Source of the DNA: Lotus japonicus
Taxonomy: Eukaryota > Streptophyta > Magnoliopsida > Fabales > Fabaceae
Assembly: GCF_012489685.1 (NCBI RefSeq)
Contig: NC_080043.1
Coordinates: forward strand, 84,026,292 to 84,090,291
Length of the DNA: 64,000 bases
Direction: 5' to 3'
Position numbers and translations under genes: made by a program. Shown one piece after another: positions 1 through 12,590 of the stretch; position 1 is the first letter of the stretch; the number at the start of each line of letters is the position of its first letter. The notes beneath the pieces are model-generated. The model had not been told where the DNA came from. It worked only from the letters and a program-made list of their open reading frames with translations, and ran no database searches.

Positions 1-595
1 TTAATAATGTAAACAATAATTATATATTTATGTATTGTTACATATCTAAAACACAAAAGCAATACCCTTTATGCAACACAAGTATACATCTTCGCAACCA
101 AAATTCAGTTTTTTATTTATTGTAAATCATGTCAAACAAAGCATCAAAGGTTGTTGGCATCACTTCCTTGCGGATAAACTGGGGATCATGGCTTACATGA
201 GCACAGAGCACACCAAAGTGGATTGGACACCACATTTGTCACTCAAAACCTTAAGGCAAACAAAATTCAGTTATACCTCATATATGCAAAACTTAAATAT
301 TTTGGCCTAATAACTTTTGTGTTTTTCAAAATCTTTATATTAGTCTATTCAGTGTATGCTTACAAAATACTAGAATTGAGTGTCTAAATTTGTGCTCTTT
401 AAATATCTACATCTTTATTATGATTGTTCTTACATTCTTAGCATTTTAAATATTTTATAATTTAAAATATTAATCGATGTATCAAATACAATAGACAAAT
501 TTCCCGTGCAACGCGCGGGTAAAAAACACTAGTTAAAAATAAATAAATCAATACTACTAAACAACTCATAGTGCCTCCAACTCATAATTTTTGTA
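1..595. other. AT-rich spacer with repeat remnants, no gene
   Basis: No coding region is supported. Around 200-270 there is a weak match to the short-LTR/TRIM sequences seen at 39047-39192 and 47405-47570 (shared words near ATTGGACACCACA and CAAAACCTTAAGGC), so an old LTR scrap is likely. The right part ends in a Helitron-type terminus, listed separately. Confidence 0.5.
503..532 (+). mobile_element. Helitron 3' terminus
   Basis: A GC-rich near-palindrome CCCGTGCAACGCGCGGG (503-519) stands about 10 bases before CTAG (529-532), which is followed by T. A short hairpin just inside a terminal CTRR is the standard 3' end of plant Helitrons, which insert between A and T. The same arrangement recurs at 18382-18410. 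The 5' end of this copy is not identified and may lie outside the window. Confidence 0.65.
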
Positions 596-1186
596 GGCTT
601 AATAACACTTTTGGTCCCTCACATTTGCCATATGTGCGAAAATCGTCCCCTAAGTAAGAAAATAGCAAAAATAATCCCTCACTTTGTTAAACGACAACAT
701 TTTCGGTCCCTCGTCACTATTCCGTTTACTTTCATTCAAATTTTAACGATTTTTAGAAATAAAAATAAAAATAAAAAATAAAATAATAATGTAAACACAG
801 AAAAATATCAATAATCATCTTCTTCCAGCATAATCTGCATCAATTTCATCTTTATCTAAAAATACTAGAAAAACTCTATGCTTCTTTCCTCACCATCTCT
901 TAACACTGAAAAAACCCAAGAAAAGTTCCTCAGAAACCATGGGTTCGACCATCTCTCCAAAACATCATAAATTTTATGGGTTTTCATTTTTTTTATTTTT
1001 TTATCAATTTTATTCAGAAAACTGTTAAATATTTGACAGAAAACGTTAGTTTATTGACGGAACAGTGATGAAGGACCAAAAGTGCTGCCGTTTGACAAAG
1101 TGAGGGACATTTTTTGCTATTTTCTTACTTAGGGGACGATTTTCACACATAGGACAAACGTGAGGGACCAAAAGTGCTATTAAGCC
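596..1186. mobile_element. Mutator-like MITE with about 130-bp TIRs
   Basis: The left end (GGCTTAATAACACTTTTGG...) and the reverse complement of the right end (GGCTTAATAGCACTTTTGG...) match for roughly 130 bases. The element is flanked by a perfect 9-bp direct repeat ATTTTTGTA at 587-595 and 1187-1195. Long TIRs with a 9-bp target duplication are typical of Mutator-like elements. The interior is AT-rich and noncoding, so the copy is non-autonomous. It lies about 480 bp upstream of the amidohydrolase start codon. Confidence 0.88.
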
Positions 1187-1662
1187 ATTTTTGTAACATC
1201 TCATTTCCTATGATCTTTAAAAGAAACATCTCATTTCCTATAGCAAAGCCAATTTATCTCGTACTCATCTAAAAGTGGAAAGGTTTCATACCCTTTAGGT
1301 TTAATTTGCCATGATTTCTTCTATAACAAATTTTTATAATTTGCGACTTAGTTATTTGTACTCTAAATAATGAACCGAATGATTCCAAACCCTCTCATTT
1401 TGAAAGGGCGCACGATCAATGCCCCATATTTAATATCTACAACTGAACACTCTTCTTTTCCTGCTCTAACTCTTGTTATTGCAAAAAAAACTATTGTTAT
1501 TGCAGGTATGTGCACGTAAGTGCCTCAAACAATTTTCTAAAGCACAAATTCTGTTAGAAAGCATTGAAGAGGCGTGGCCCGTGGAGTGAACCTGCATGCC
1601 GCTCTGTTCAATTTAAGAAGGTTGTTTTCCTTCATTTCATTCTTCCCACACCAACAAAAACA
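1187..1662 (+). promoter_or_regulatory. Upstream region and probable 5' UTR of the ILR1-like gene
   Basis: No gene is present. The amidohydrolase reading frame stays open leftward to 1564 but has no ATG before 1663, so 1564-1662 is read as leader. No TATA box was assigned with confidence. Confidence 0.4.
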
Positions 1663-3404
1663 ATGTCTTCCTTCAACCGCTTCCATTTTTTCATTATCAT
1701 TTTGCAAGTCTTTGCTACAATTCCCATTCTCTCATTAGCAGATTCCAGCTCCCTCACCCCAAATCAGCTCTTCACCAACTTCCTTGACACTGCCAAGAAC
1801 CCTGAGCTTTTTGATTGGATGGTCACAATCAGAAGGAAGATACATCAGTTTCCGGAGTTGGGCTATGAAGAATTTCAGACCAGTGAAGTGATAAGAACAG
1901 AATTGGATAAGTTGGGGATCCCCTATAAACACCCTGTTGCAGTCACCGGTGTTATTGGCTTCATAGGGACTGGAAATTCGCCTTTCGTCGCCTTAAGAGC
2001 TGATATGGATGCTCTACGCATGCCGGTAACTTTGAAAAGTTCTATTTGAATCAGGGTTGACTTTTGATTTCATTTGACAATGTATGTATTAAACTGCAGG
2101 AATTGGTTGATTGGGAGTACAAGAGTCAAGTACCTGGAAAGATGCACGCATGTGGTCATGACGCTCATATGACCATGCTTCTTGGTGCTGCAAATATGCT
2201 GAAACAGCGCGAACAAGAGATAAATGTATGACCACAAACAGTTTCTGATAAATTTCTGTATACTGTTATACTTATATATGTTCTGCATTGTTGTCTTATT
2301 TTGTTGTTTTCATCCTCTCATGGATCATCACTTTGATGTCTAAACAAACAGGGAACCATTGTGCTTGTTTTCCAACCAGCAGAGGAAGGAGGTGCAGGGG
2401 CTAAGAAAATTGTTGAATCTGGAGCCTTGGAAAATGTATCTGCTATCTTTGGATTGCATGTGCTACCAACGCTTCCAGTTGGTGAAGTGGCTTCTAGATC
2501 TGGTCCTTTAATGGCAGGGTCTGGTCGCTTTGAAGCAATTATCAATGGAAAGGGAGGTCATGCAGCTCTTCCTCATACTGCTATTGACCCGATTTTGGCT
2601 GCTTCTAATGTAGTTATTAGCTTACAATACCTAGTTTCCCGCGAGGCTGATCCTTTGGAACCCCAGGTAAATTATGTTTATTAAAAAGTCTCATATTGAC
2701 TAGAGATATAGCTAATAAGTGTTTATGAAGTATAAAACAACCCTCACCTAAGAGTTAGACCTACCGAATTCTAAGATTATTTGCCATGGCCACTCATGAT
2801 TTACATTTATTTAGAATCCTCCTTTGTCTTCCTTACATAGGTTGTGACAGTTGCAAAGTTTGAAGGAGGTGGCACATTCAATGTTATTCCAGATTATGTC
2901 AAAATTGGAGGAACCTTCAGAGCTTTTTCCACAAAAAGCTTGGAGTACCTGAAACAGCGCATTGAACAGGTTATCATTGCACAAGCTGCAGTGCAGAGAT
3001 GCAATGCAACTGTGAGCTTCTTTGAGGAAGTGAGTCCTTCATATCCTCCCACTATTAATGATGGTGACTTGCACGAAAAGTTTCGCGATGTTGCAGAGAG
3101 TTTGCTTGGCGCTGATAAAGTTCACCTCAACCTTCCACCAGTCACTGCTGCTGAAGACTTTTCATTCTATCAAAAGGTCATACCTGGCTACTTCTTTTTA
3201 CTTGGAATGCATGATAATGCCTCAAATGATATCAGGGCTCATTCGGTGCACTCACCTTATCTCAAGATCAATGAAGAAGGACTTCCTTATGGAGCTGCAC
3301 TTCATGCATCATTAGCTATCAATTATCTTCAAACATATCAGCAAGAGAGACCCATCGCTAGAGATGGAAGTAGGTCAAGCTGTCAACAAGGGATTATGGC
3401 CTAG
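1663..3404 (+). CDS. IAA-amino acid hydrolase, ILR1/ILL-like (4 exons, 455 aa)
   Basis: Exons 1663-2025, 2100-2225, 2352-2666 and 2841-3404, all GT/AG, phase 0 joins. The family (peptidase M20D) cleaves auxin-amino acid or jasmonoyl-amino acid conjugates in the ER lumen to release free hormone. The start at 1663 is the first in-frame ATG and opens directly into a signal-peptide-like hydrophobic stretch (about residues 6-25). Metal ligands expected for the family are visible: C139 and H141 in HACGHDAH, E175 in QPAEEG, H199 in GLHV and H405 in HSPY. The dimerisation insert begins near [17 protein letters not shown]. Length is normal. The odd point is the C-terminus, which ends in ...QQGIMA with no HDEL/KDEL-like tetrapeptide. 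Substrate preference cannot be read from the sequence. Confidence 0.93.
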
Positions 3405-4879
3405 CCTACATCAGGCTCTGGACCAGGCCAAGCCAAATTAATAAATAGACAATGCCAAAGCTTTTTCAAAAGTCTATTTAGTTAAAAAGGCTAGGTTTAG
3501 ACCATGTAAAGTGTCTTTTGAAGCTAATAGTCTGATCTATTTAAATAAATATAATTATGAGTTTATTTTACTATTATTTTTGCTAAATCATATTTTTATT
3601 ATAATGTTTTAAGATTATACTTATTGACTTATTTATAGATTTAAGTATGTCATTTTGTATAACGATTTCAACTTATAAATCTACTTAAAAATGGATTTAA
3701 CCTATTTAAATGTCCCATTATAGAAGCTTTCAGGTCTTAAGAAATCCAACATATAATAGGCTAATTAGATGACAGACTTTCAAAAATGTCAGGCTAAGCC
3801 TAAAAAAGCCCTATGACAAGTAACATGCAGTCTCAAACCTTGAACCTCTTAAACATACAAGATCTATTTATGTAAAGTTCAGCCCAACTCGACATATTGC
3901 CACACCCCTATCTGCGGCGGTAGTGAAATATCGTGATGAATTATAACTGTTATTAACAATTACAAGCTTCCAGCCTGCCCTCAAGTTAGAATTTCCACTT
4001 GTAAGAGTATGATAATCTCTATCTCTTGCTGTAATCTTAACTTTCTTCATGGGAATAAATATCTTCCCTTTCTCTGTATTTTAGACAAATTTCTAATGCT
4101 CACAAGCTTTTAACATGCATGGATAGTTGAAGCTACAAACAACAGGAAACAAGCCAATAATTATGGGTATGCTTCATAACTCAGGCCTCGGCATCCTAGT
4201 TGCAAGGGAAACCAAGTAACAGAGATGGAAACTAACAATTGAAAGAACTCCAACTCCGCAAACTAGATGCCTCATAATAATATAAAGGAGACTCTAGTAT
4301 AAAGAGAAAGTATATCTCTTAGTCTCTACTCAAATTAGGAAATATATGTTATATGTAATTAAGAAACTCTGTAATCAGCATTATATTAGCAAATTAGGAA
4401 TATGGTAACTTAGATTGATTTCCATATATTCTTATCCTTGGTTCCAAACAACAAATTATCAATATAATTTTACTGCTTTATTATCCTGAACTATTCTCTT
4501 CAATCCTCTAAATACCTTTGAACTTATAATTTCATCAAAATAGGCAAGTGTAGGTGACAGTGCATCATGGAGTACGCAGCAAATAATAACTTGTGAGAGA
4601 GCCAATACATTTCAAAACATATAGCTACTATATTTATTTAACTATCAAAGTAATCCAATAAAATATCAGACTATATTTTGGCTAATACTTGTATGAAATA
4701 TGGTTTAGATTCAATGCCTTACATATCTAAACGCTGGGGGAGTAACTCACAATATCTGCAAAACAGATGGAACAACAGAAGATGAATCATGAGACCAAAA
4801 TGGAGTTAGCTAGTAGCTAAGCTAACTTGGCTCCAATGGTGCACTCCTTCAAGGATGCAAGTCAGAAGCCATGAAATTT
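3405..4879. other. Spacer between convergent genes
   Basis: About 1.5 kb of AT-rich sequence between the 3' ends of the amidohydrolase (+) and the GT14 gene (-). No coding region was found. It must hold both 3' UTRs and polyadenylation signals; no specific terminator was assigned. Confidence 0.5.
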
Positions 4880-7581
4880 TTATATTCCTAGAACTTTGGG
4901 TGCTATATCTAAAAGAGGACCCAAAGCATTCGGTGCAAACTTTCTCGCGAATAAGAAACAAAGGGAAGATGGCTGGTTATTATAAAGACATGTCTGCTCT
5001 TGCAAAACTTTCTTGAAGAACTCCTCTTTGATATCATCCTTCCCAAAGGTAGCTGGGTGGGCACCACCCCTAGACCAGTCCACATAAGTGAGGCTCCTAT
5101 TTGCCAAAAGATGAGGAGTGTTAATGGTTAACATTGTCTGGAAATAGTGCTCATCAACATAGCATTTGTGTGGTCTGCAGAAATCTCTGAGCTTCGGATA
5201 GTAAGTGCTGTCTTCAACTATTCTAATAGCAAGTTCTCGATTAATTTCGAACCACTGAGACCCCTTTCGCCAATCGCTCATGTTGATCTCAGGTGCCATG
5301 TTTTCATCGTAACGTCCTCTCCCGTAAGGACCGGGTTCATCAACTGCACCCATAAAGCTGTACCTTGAGCGTGATATGTAACGGTATATAATGCTGAAGT
5401 TCTGGAGAGGAATGCATGACTCAGACAGGAGGATAAACCATTCGTTTGAAATATCAAGCAATGCATTCGCCAGAAGTCTTCTTTCAGAATCACACATACT
5501 CATCATTCCCCACTCTGCAACCTGCGAAGGAGATGGCTAATTAGAAATTTCTTAAAATCAGAAAATATTCAACCTGAAATCTATCACATTATAAAAATTG
5601 AAGGAAAAAAAAAAAAACAATCATACACTGTTTGAGGAAGATCTAAAGCTAGGAGTTTATATGTCCTGGCAAGCTTGTTTGGTTTTACAAACATACACTC
5701 CAAATGAACTGTTGGATAATAAGGAAAATCATAGACCAGAAAATATGTTTGATTGCTGAGGTAAATCATAGAATAGAAAATATATTTACCAAGTTTTTTT
5801 ATAGATATATGCATTTTCAGCATAAATATTTTACTGCTGCAAAACTTGGCAAGGAACAAGAATGAGAGAGCTAATATATTCAGAAAGACAAAGCCTGTGT
5901 CTTTGGTGGCAATTGGTGCATTATATTTAAAATATGACTCCAATTAGTCCAATAATGAATGATGTTCAGATCATACTACCCACTAGGTGCCAACACATTT
6001 GCCATCAAGATATTCATAAACCAACAATGCTATCTGCATTTCTATGTCCCCTTCTATCCTCACCAGAGTCAATGACTCAAAATAGTACTTTGTATAGAGA
6101 AAATACTGGCAGACAGAATCTATTAACAAAAACAGTCTTCATTGAATATTATTTAAATTCATCAAAAAATGTTAAAAAGTGCAATTCCCTGAATGAAAAA
6201 TGATAGAATGAAACTTTCCAGAGCAGGTGAAAAAGCATAATGACAATAAATTTTTTGTTTCTACTTCCAAAATATGCAAACATTATTAAGCAATGTAAAT
6301 CAAAATATCTTTCACATTGGAAGGAAATCCTTCCTTTCATATTCAATGTGCTTTGGAAAGTGGGAAATTACTTCAACCACTTTTTAATTGCTAAATATCA
6401 TAAATTTATGCAGAATCACAAACACAACAGCCACAGTATCATAATGAGAGATGGATTCCCCCAGTTGAAGGAAGTCAGTTGTCAAAAATAATCCTACTAT
6501 GTCTATCCTTGGAAAAAATACCACTTCTCTAGTATATCTTATACGGACAGAGAGACTAGCATAACACAACTGGAATATACTCCTTTATAAGAAAAATCTT
6601 TTAAACAGGCCAAAGCAAAGAAATTCCCTGCTACCATGACAAAATTCACATATGAAGAATCAAGACTATGATATTTTCAAATAGTATCTTATTCCCATAC
6701 ACGAAAACAACTCTAAGATCCACAATTTGGATAGTTCCTATCAACATTTGTTTGACAAAAAAAGCATGATATAGCAGGGGTGTTATATGCCTACATTGAG
6801 GCTTTATTACATAGTAAGTTAGTAACCATATACGACACCGGGGACTAGGATTGACCATCATTTATGTGACCATAAATTAGCACCCATCATAAAACTCCAA
6901 AACAAATAATTGTGGTTGAAATGCTAACACATAACTGGCATTGATATGGCTGAAAATATTGTATGAACACATAGTAATTCGTACATAAAATGCTACTTCC
7001 TCATGAATGCATAAAGTAGTACTAAAAACCATGAGCCAATTTTAGAAACCAACTAAAAAAATTAAGCTAGCTTATACCTGGCTTGGGATGTTTCTCTTAT
7101 AAAAAACTGATGATGGTGGAAAATCAGCATTGTAAGATGGCAGTGAATGAATATAGATGGAATATAGCTTCTGGTGCCCTTTAAAGAACTTCTCCCAGAG
7201 CGGCGCCATAGGCAAGGGTCCCTTGGTCAAGAACATGAAGGCAATCTTTGGAGTTCTTTTAAAAGGATAACTCTCGATCCTCGGAACGAAAGAAGCCCGC
7301 CAAAAGAGCTCCATGTCATTCATGGTGTGCAGCAAACTCGACGGAGGCCTAATCCAACTTTCTATAGCCGCCGGCTGCTGGACGCAAGGCCTGAACGTAG
7401 ATTGTACCAGAGCCACATTGTGAATACCGAAATGCCTAATCATGTACATGCTAAGAAAGAAACCACCCAAGCCAATAACCAAAAATAGCAAGAAGAATTG
7501 CAGAAGTCTCACAGGGAATGGCCTAGAAGGACTAGTTCTTATCACACCAGGGTCCTTCCCTTCCTCCAACCTAGACTGCAT
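4880..7581 (-). CDS. GT14 family core-2/I-branching-like glycosyltransferase (2 exons, 381 aa)
   Basis: Exon 1 is 7581-7078 and exon 2 is 5521-4880, separated by a 1.56-kb intron (donor CAG|GTATAA, acceptor TTCGCAG|GTT), phase 0. The protein is a type II Golgi membrane protein: a short cytosolic N-terminus, one transmembrane anchor (about residues 25-47), a stem, then the Branch domain (PF02485, formerly DUF266 in plants), starting near KIAFMFLTKGPLP and running through WFILLSESCIPL, YRYISRSRYSF, WRKGSQWFEINR and DEHYFQTML. Plant relatives such as rice BC10 affect cell-wall and arabinogalactan-protein glycosylation; the acceptor here is unknown. The first ATG is 7581. The frame stays open 19 codons further upstream to a GTG with no ATG, so a longer product would need an upstream exon. 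Confidence 0.92.
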
Positions 7582-10067
7582 CGTTTTGCTTTTTCCTCTA
7601 TCAAATTCAGGATCTTGGTACTCTTGAGCTTTTTTCACACATAATCAAATCTCAAAAAGCTCACTTTTTTCATGGCAAAACTGGATCAACCAAATCTAAC
7701 ATAACATACAGACTAATACTATATTCTACCACATGGGGTGTGTGAATGAATCAAAACCCACATCAGAAAACAGATCAAAACACCAAACAAAGCTTGAGAT
7801 CACAACCATCACATTAAACAACCACAGAAAATCAGCTCCTCATATTCAAAACCAGAAAGTTATGAACAAAGATCAAAACTCTGCTTCCCTGTTTTGGAAA
7901 AGGGAAGAAAAACAAAGAATGATCACCAGAGAAGGGTGAGAATCGCGTTTACGATGGATGTTGGGGTATGGCCAAAAGCAAGTTGTATGTATGTATATAT
8001 ACAGAGTTCAATAACGTTTGAGGAAGAAAGTGGTGAGATCCCTTTCACGCTTTTCACCTCTGTTCTTGAATTGTGCCAGATTTCAATGGAAGTGTGAGTT
8101 TTGCTATCTCCCTCTCCTCAAACTCTCCACTCTCTCATGAATCACACTGCATAATCACGTTTTGAGTGGAATACATGTTTTTGTTCTTTCCACTTTTTGA
8201 TGAAATGAAAAAGTTAAGGAAAGTGGAAGACACAAGGAAAAGAAAAGTAACATATAAGTGATTTAAAACCTAAGATAAGTTTCCTAGATTCTTCGTTTGT
8301 TACTTTGGAGTTCATGTTCTTGTTGTCCTTATGAGTTCCAATTTTAATGTCTCATTTTCGGTTTCGATTAATGAAATTATGACATATTAATTAGAAAAAT
8401 ATAATGAAAATGACATTTCTAACTTTACATTAGTCATTTTTTTATTAAAGTGACACAATTTTATAGTTGAGAGTTGAGACAGAAAATGAGACATTATTTA
8501 AAAACGGATGATCTCTTTCTTTCATAGCATGCCATTTTCTTTTGTTTTTTTGAAATGATTTAAACTACAATAAAATCTTGATAAACCTGGATGATGCCAT
8601 TTTCATTGGTTCACATTTTTGTGGTGTGTTATTGGTGCAAGTGTTGGATTTTTCATGCCATCACATTCTGAATATTGTGTGAAAAAAGTTCATACAAAAT
8701 TATATAAAAAGATAAGATTGATTTTAGAGAGTGTAGAGTCTATGAAAAAAAAAAGAACTTTCACATAAGCTCTATTATATATTATTGTGCATTTTGATTT
8801 ATCATACACATGTTGGTCATAATTTGTAACAAAGAATAGCAATTTTTCTTGCACTGTATCAATATTGTTGTACTATAAAGTAAGTTTCTTATATATATGG
8901 TTGGTCCTTTATTTGATTCGATTCTGCATTTGTGCCTTTGTTCTTCATGGATGGTGCAGATTCTAGTGAAAATATGTAGTTCAGTAGTTGAAAGATCAGT
9001 GTAGGATTTTCTTCATTTTGAGTATTTTTCCCCAATCATATTGTTACAAAAGATAGAATAATTAATGTTAAAAGTAAGAAAAATCCGGGGACCAACAAAC
9101 TTTTTCAGCCCATTAAGTACCATCATCAGATTGTTCTTTTCCTTTACTTATACGTTTGGATGTTGGTGATGGCAACGTTCAAGTTAAGATTTTCTTAATT
9201 AGCATGGAAACGAGAAAATGACATGCCACTTGATAATTAATGCTTGAAATATTATGCTTTTGCAAAAGTAGTGGTTACTGGAATACTGGTTAGGTTAGTG
9301 TCTTTAGAACCTTGTTCAGATGAATTTTTCGCACATTTTTTTTTATTTTAAAATAAATATCATTAGAAATTATGTACAAATATTATAAAAAGTTATAAGT
9401 TTCTCTAATTTTAAAGAAATATAAATTATTTAATTATATAAATATCTTATTTTATCATTTAATTTATTGGAAATAGCTTTTTACTCCGGCTAAAAGTGTG
9501 ACTATTTGAATGCATAAGTCAAAAGTTTGATTCTTATGAACGGCATTTTTTAGAGACTTTTAAGTTTTAACTTTCACTACACCAAATCGAAACAAGGTTA
9601 GTGGCTACGGGTTGTTCAAATTTGGTTTTCCGGGTAACTGTTATATCAGGTGAATCAAGTTTCGGTCGGTAGTGATTTTTTAGACAATCCTAAACTATTA
9701 TATGAAGACCTTTATTGACTACTCTAGTTTATGCCCAAGAGAATCAGACATGTGACGCTACAGAGCAACCCATCTCACTCTCTACAACATTTTTAATGTA
9801 GAGTTACCCTAAACAGGAAGTGAACATTGAACAATAAATTAAAAAGAGCAAAAAGATTCAACTTAAGTACATTTGATATAGCAATTAGCAAACTCGTATA
9901 TATAACAACGTGCAAGATGTTAATTACACTGCCACTGGGATTTTACGCTCCACTTGGACTAGTTTATATTGAAAGCTTAAAACAAAGCCTGCAGGGAAGG
10001 CTAGATAAGCACAATCAGAATAAGGGCAATGCACACCATGACCAGTCCAATTCCACCATTTCAATTT
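7582..10067. other. Upstream region of the GT14 gene and spacer
   Basis: No protein gene is supported. 7582-8100 probably holds the GT14 leader and promoter on the minus strand. The short + strand frames at 7733-8097 lack any recognisable domain. 8100-9800 is AT-rich and featureless apart from long A/T runs. 9827-10067 is 3' flank of the CASP-like gene. Confidence 0.45.
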
Positions 10068-11315
10068 TCAATGCTTGCTTATTGATACTGCTGACATGAG
10101 AATAATTATCATGAAGATAACCACTGCAATGAAAGAACCAATCAGTGAACCTGAAATGCGTTCACAGAAGTGGTTGTATTGTCCGCAGAAAGGAAACCAA
10201 TTGGCATTTACGTTGCCATAATGTGACACATAAACAATTGTTGCTGCTGCTGCTGCTCCAGTTGTGAGAAGACCAAACATAACCTTCACAAATTCGATCT
10301 AACCTTTGTTAGAAAACTTTGTTGGCTGTAACAATATCTAACTAGGTGAGGAGTTTTCAATGTTACACAAGCCTAGCTTTTAGTCCAATTTAGAGTTTAG
10401 TAACAAATAGCAGAAGAAATATAGTAGTCACATAATAATTTAGAACAGAGAAGAATAAACGAATAACAGAGGAGATGATAAAACATTCAATGGACCCTTC
10501 CCAAAACTGGGATCCAATGTCCTCAAATGGTATCTCATTTTCTGTATCAACCAATGAAATTATATTTATTAAAAAATACATATGGATATGTGATTTATAA
10601 CCTTATATGAGTGATTTTTGAATTAATTGATGGAATCGAGAAATGCGCATCATTTTGGAACATAGGAGCTTGAATTTGGAATTAGCTTCAATGACTAGAA
10701 AATTAAAATAGAATATTACCGTGTCAAGAAAGACTAGGAGAATCCTACTTTTTGCTGCAGAACTCCTCCTTATTATGTGGAAGAATGACAAGGCAAGTGA
10801 AAGTACAAGGTATCCACATACAATAGAATTGGAGGTCACAAAAAACCTGAAATTACATATATTCACACCCTCATTAGTTATCAACTTCTCTTTTCTTCAA
10901 AATGTAATAGTAAAAGGTAATGATTTTTTTTTGTAGGCAAATGTTAGTTGTTAGAAATGTTAGTAAATTAATCTCTCCACCGGGTTCGAACCCGGGACCC
11001 ATCACCCTTCACCCCACCCAACCCTTATGTCCCTAGCTCTTACCACTTAAGGCAAATAATAAAGGAGAACTGTATAGAAGGAATGAGCACTTACACGAAT
11101 GTCGGAAGGTCATCAAATACAGCTCTGAATTTTACAAACTGTGTGGTAAAGGGAAGTGTTTCCCTTGTTGTTCCCGTACTCAATGCACTTCCCAGTGTGC
11201 CAATGGCTGCCACAATTCTCAAAATAAAGTCCATTATTGAGAGACCTCTTATCATCCCTTTTCTTGGGGCTGCTACTTGGGAAATTTCTCCAGTTTCAAC
11301 TGCACTCACCTTCAT
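10068..11315 (-). CDS. CASP-like membrane protein, CASPL1 type (3 exons, 187 aa)
   Basis: Exons 11315-11095, 10846-10720 and 10283-10068. The first join completes a Val codon in DLPTFVFFVTSN and the second is phase 0. The product is a small four-pass plasma-membrane protein of the CASP/MARVEL group, whose founders scaffold the Casparian strip. Four hydrophobic segments are visible: [56 protein letters not shown] and [20 protein letters not shown]. The family's conserved Arg in TM1 (ILRIV) and Asp in TM3 (FLDT) are present. Length is typical. Intron 1 carries a SINE. A CASPL1 assignment is likely, but without the CASP-specific extracellular loop signature a role in the Casparian strip itself should not be assumed. 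Confidence 0.92.
10924..11053 (-). mobile_element. tRNA-derived SINE in CASP-like intron 1
   Basis: Read on the minus strand, it has an A-box-like TTAAGTGGTAAGAG, a strong B box GGGTTCGAACCC (complement at 10982-10993), then AT-rich sequence ending in an A run (T run at 10924-10932). The tail words AATTTACTAACATT and AACTAACATTT recur in the + strand copy at 35508-35651, showing a family. Confidence 0.75.
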
Positions 11316-11607
11316 TTTTTCTCCTACTTAGATTCTCTTCACTTGTAGGTGAACAAGTATCAGAATGGCAATCATTTATATATACTGAAAACAAAGTATG
11401 GGACAGTGATTTTACAATAAATATATCAAAACAGGAAAAAAAAATTTCTAGTGGAGTAGGTTTGGCCAAGATTGATGTGTATTGACCTAAGCATGTGACA
11501 TATGGGACTTAAAAAATGGGAGAGCATGATGCAGCTTACATCTTCTTGTAAGGAACTAAACTTACTTTCATCTCTCACTGCATGCTTACTCTTGTAACCT
11601 TGCATTG

Positions 11608-11652
<45 letters not shown>

Positions 11653-12590
11653 CTCAGAATAACGTACGAATGAAAATTGAGCTTTATTAGTGGATTTGGT
11701 TTCGGTATAAGCTTTGCTCGGTACAGGACAATAGCTAGTATGTTGGCATCTGGGGGAGATGTAGTTAACTTTGTTATGTTTAATACTCTATCTATGATTT
11801 TATATATGAATACTTCTTTGACTTAATTGCAGTTTTGGTCCCTGAAGCAACACGATTTGTGTGATTTTGGTCCCCAATTAAAGAAGTAACGTGATGGTGC
11901 AATATGATTTTGGATCCCACCGCAAGCTGAGGAGGGAAGCGAACCAGATTTGCTGGACCTCCTGACAAAGGAAAAGCGCGTGATAGATAGACTCCGGCTA
12001 AAGCAACTCCTTTTTCTACAGTATAACCGCTAGTATCATTATTAGATTAATTATTTTAAAACATTCATATTTATTTTACCCTTTGCTTTCTCTATGCTGC
12101 TCATATGTTTTAAGTGTTTTTTCCATAAGTATCTTCGCAACTAGCAGTCATGAGACTAATTCCCTTGAAACTCAGAGATAACATTGAGTGAATATACATC
12201 TTCTAACAAATATTTCTCTATACACATCGCCTATGGGTCAAACTCTTGACTAAATGCTTAAAAAACTTGACTATAACCATATATAGTTTTAACAAATTAT
12301 TATCACCCCATTAATATATATTGTAGTTTCTTCATGAAACTTTGTAACCTCTATATTTTCTTAGAATTTAAGTTAGAGGGAACTTTAATTCAAAAATTAA
12401 CTTAGAAGTAGGATTGATCTACCGCGTATAATGATTTATTTTGCCATATTTCTAAGCAATGTAAGCAATGTGTGTGTGAGAGTTCTCAACATATTTATCC
12501 AAGAAAATGGTCATTGGTACAGCGTTAGTGTGTATTGTTACTTATCAAATTAGAATATCTAGACTTGACTAACACATTGAGATAGACTAG
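11316..12590. other. Spacer with a small repeat remnant
   Basis: No gene. 11316-11600 is the probable CASP-like promoter. 11825-11990 has a fragment typical of plant TIR/LTR repeats (TTTTGGTCCCTGAAG near 11834) followed by a short GC-richer piece. The rest is the AT-rich 3' flank of ELF3. Confidence 0.45.
11612..11651. repeat. (AT)n microsatellite
   Basis: About 20 perfect AT dinucleotide repeats. Confidence 0.95.

Noticed and set aside
1564..1662. N-terminal extension of the ILR1-like protein
   Set aside because: The extension starts at TTG; the ATG at 1663 directly precedes a proper signal peptide.
10980..10996. Possible tRNA gene from the B box GGGTTCGAACCC
   Set aside because: No cloverleaf could be drawn; the flanks match a SINE family found elsewhere in the window and end in an A run.
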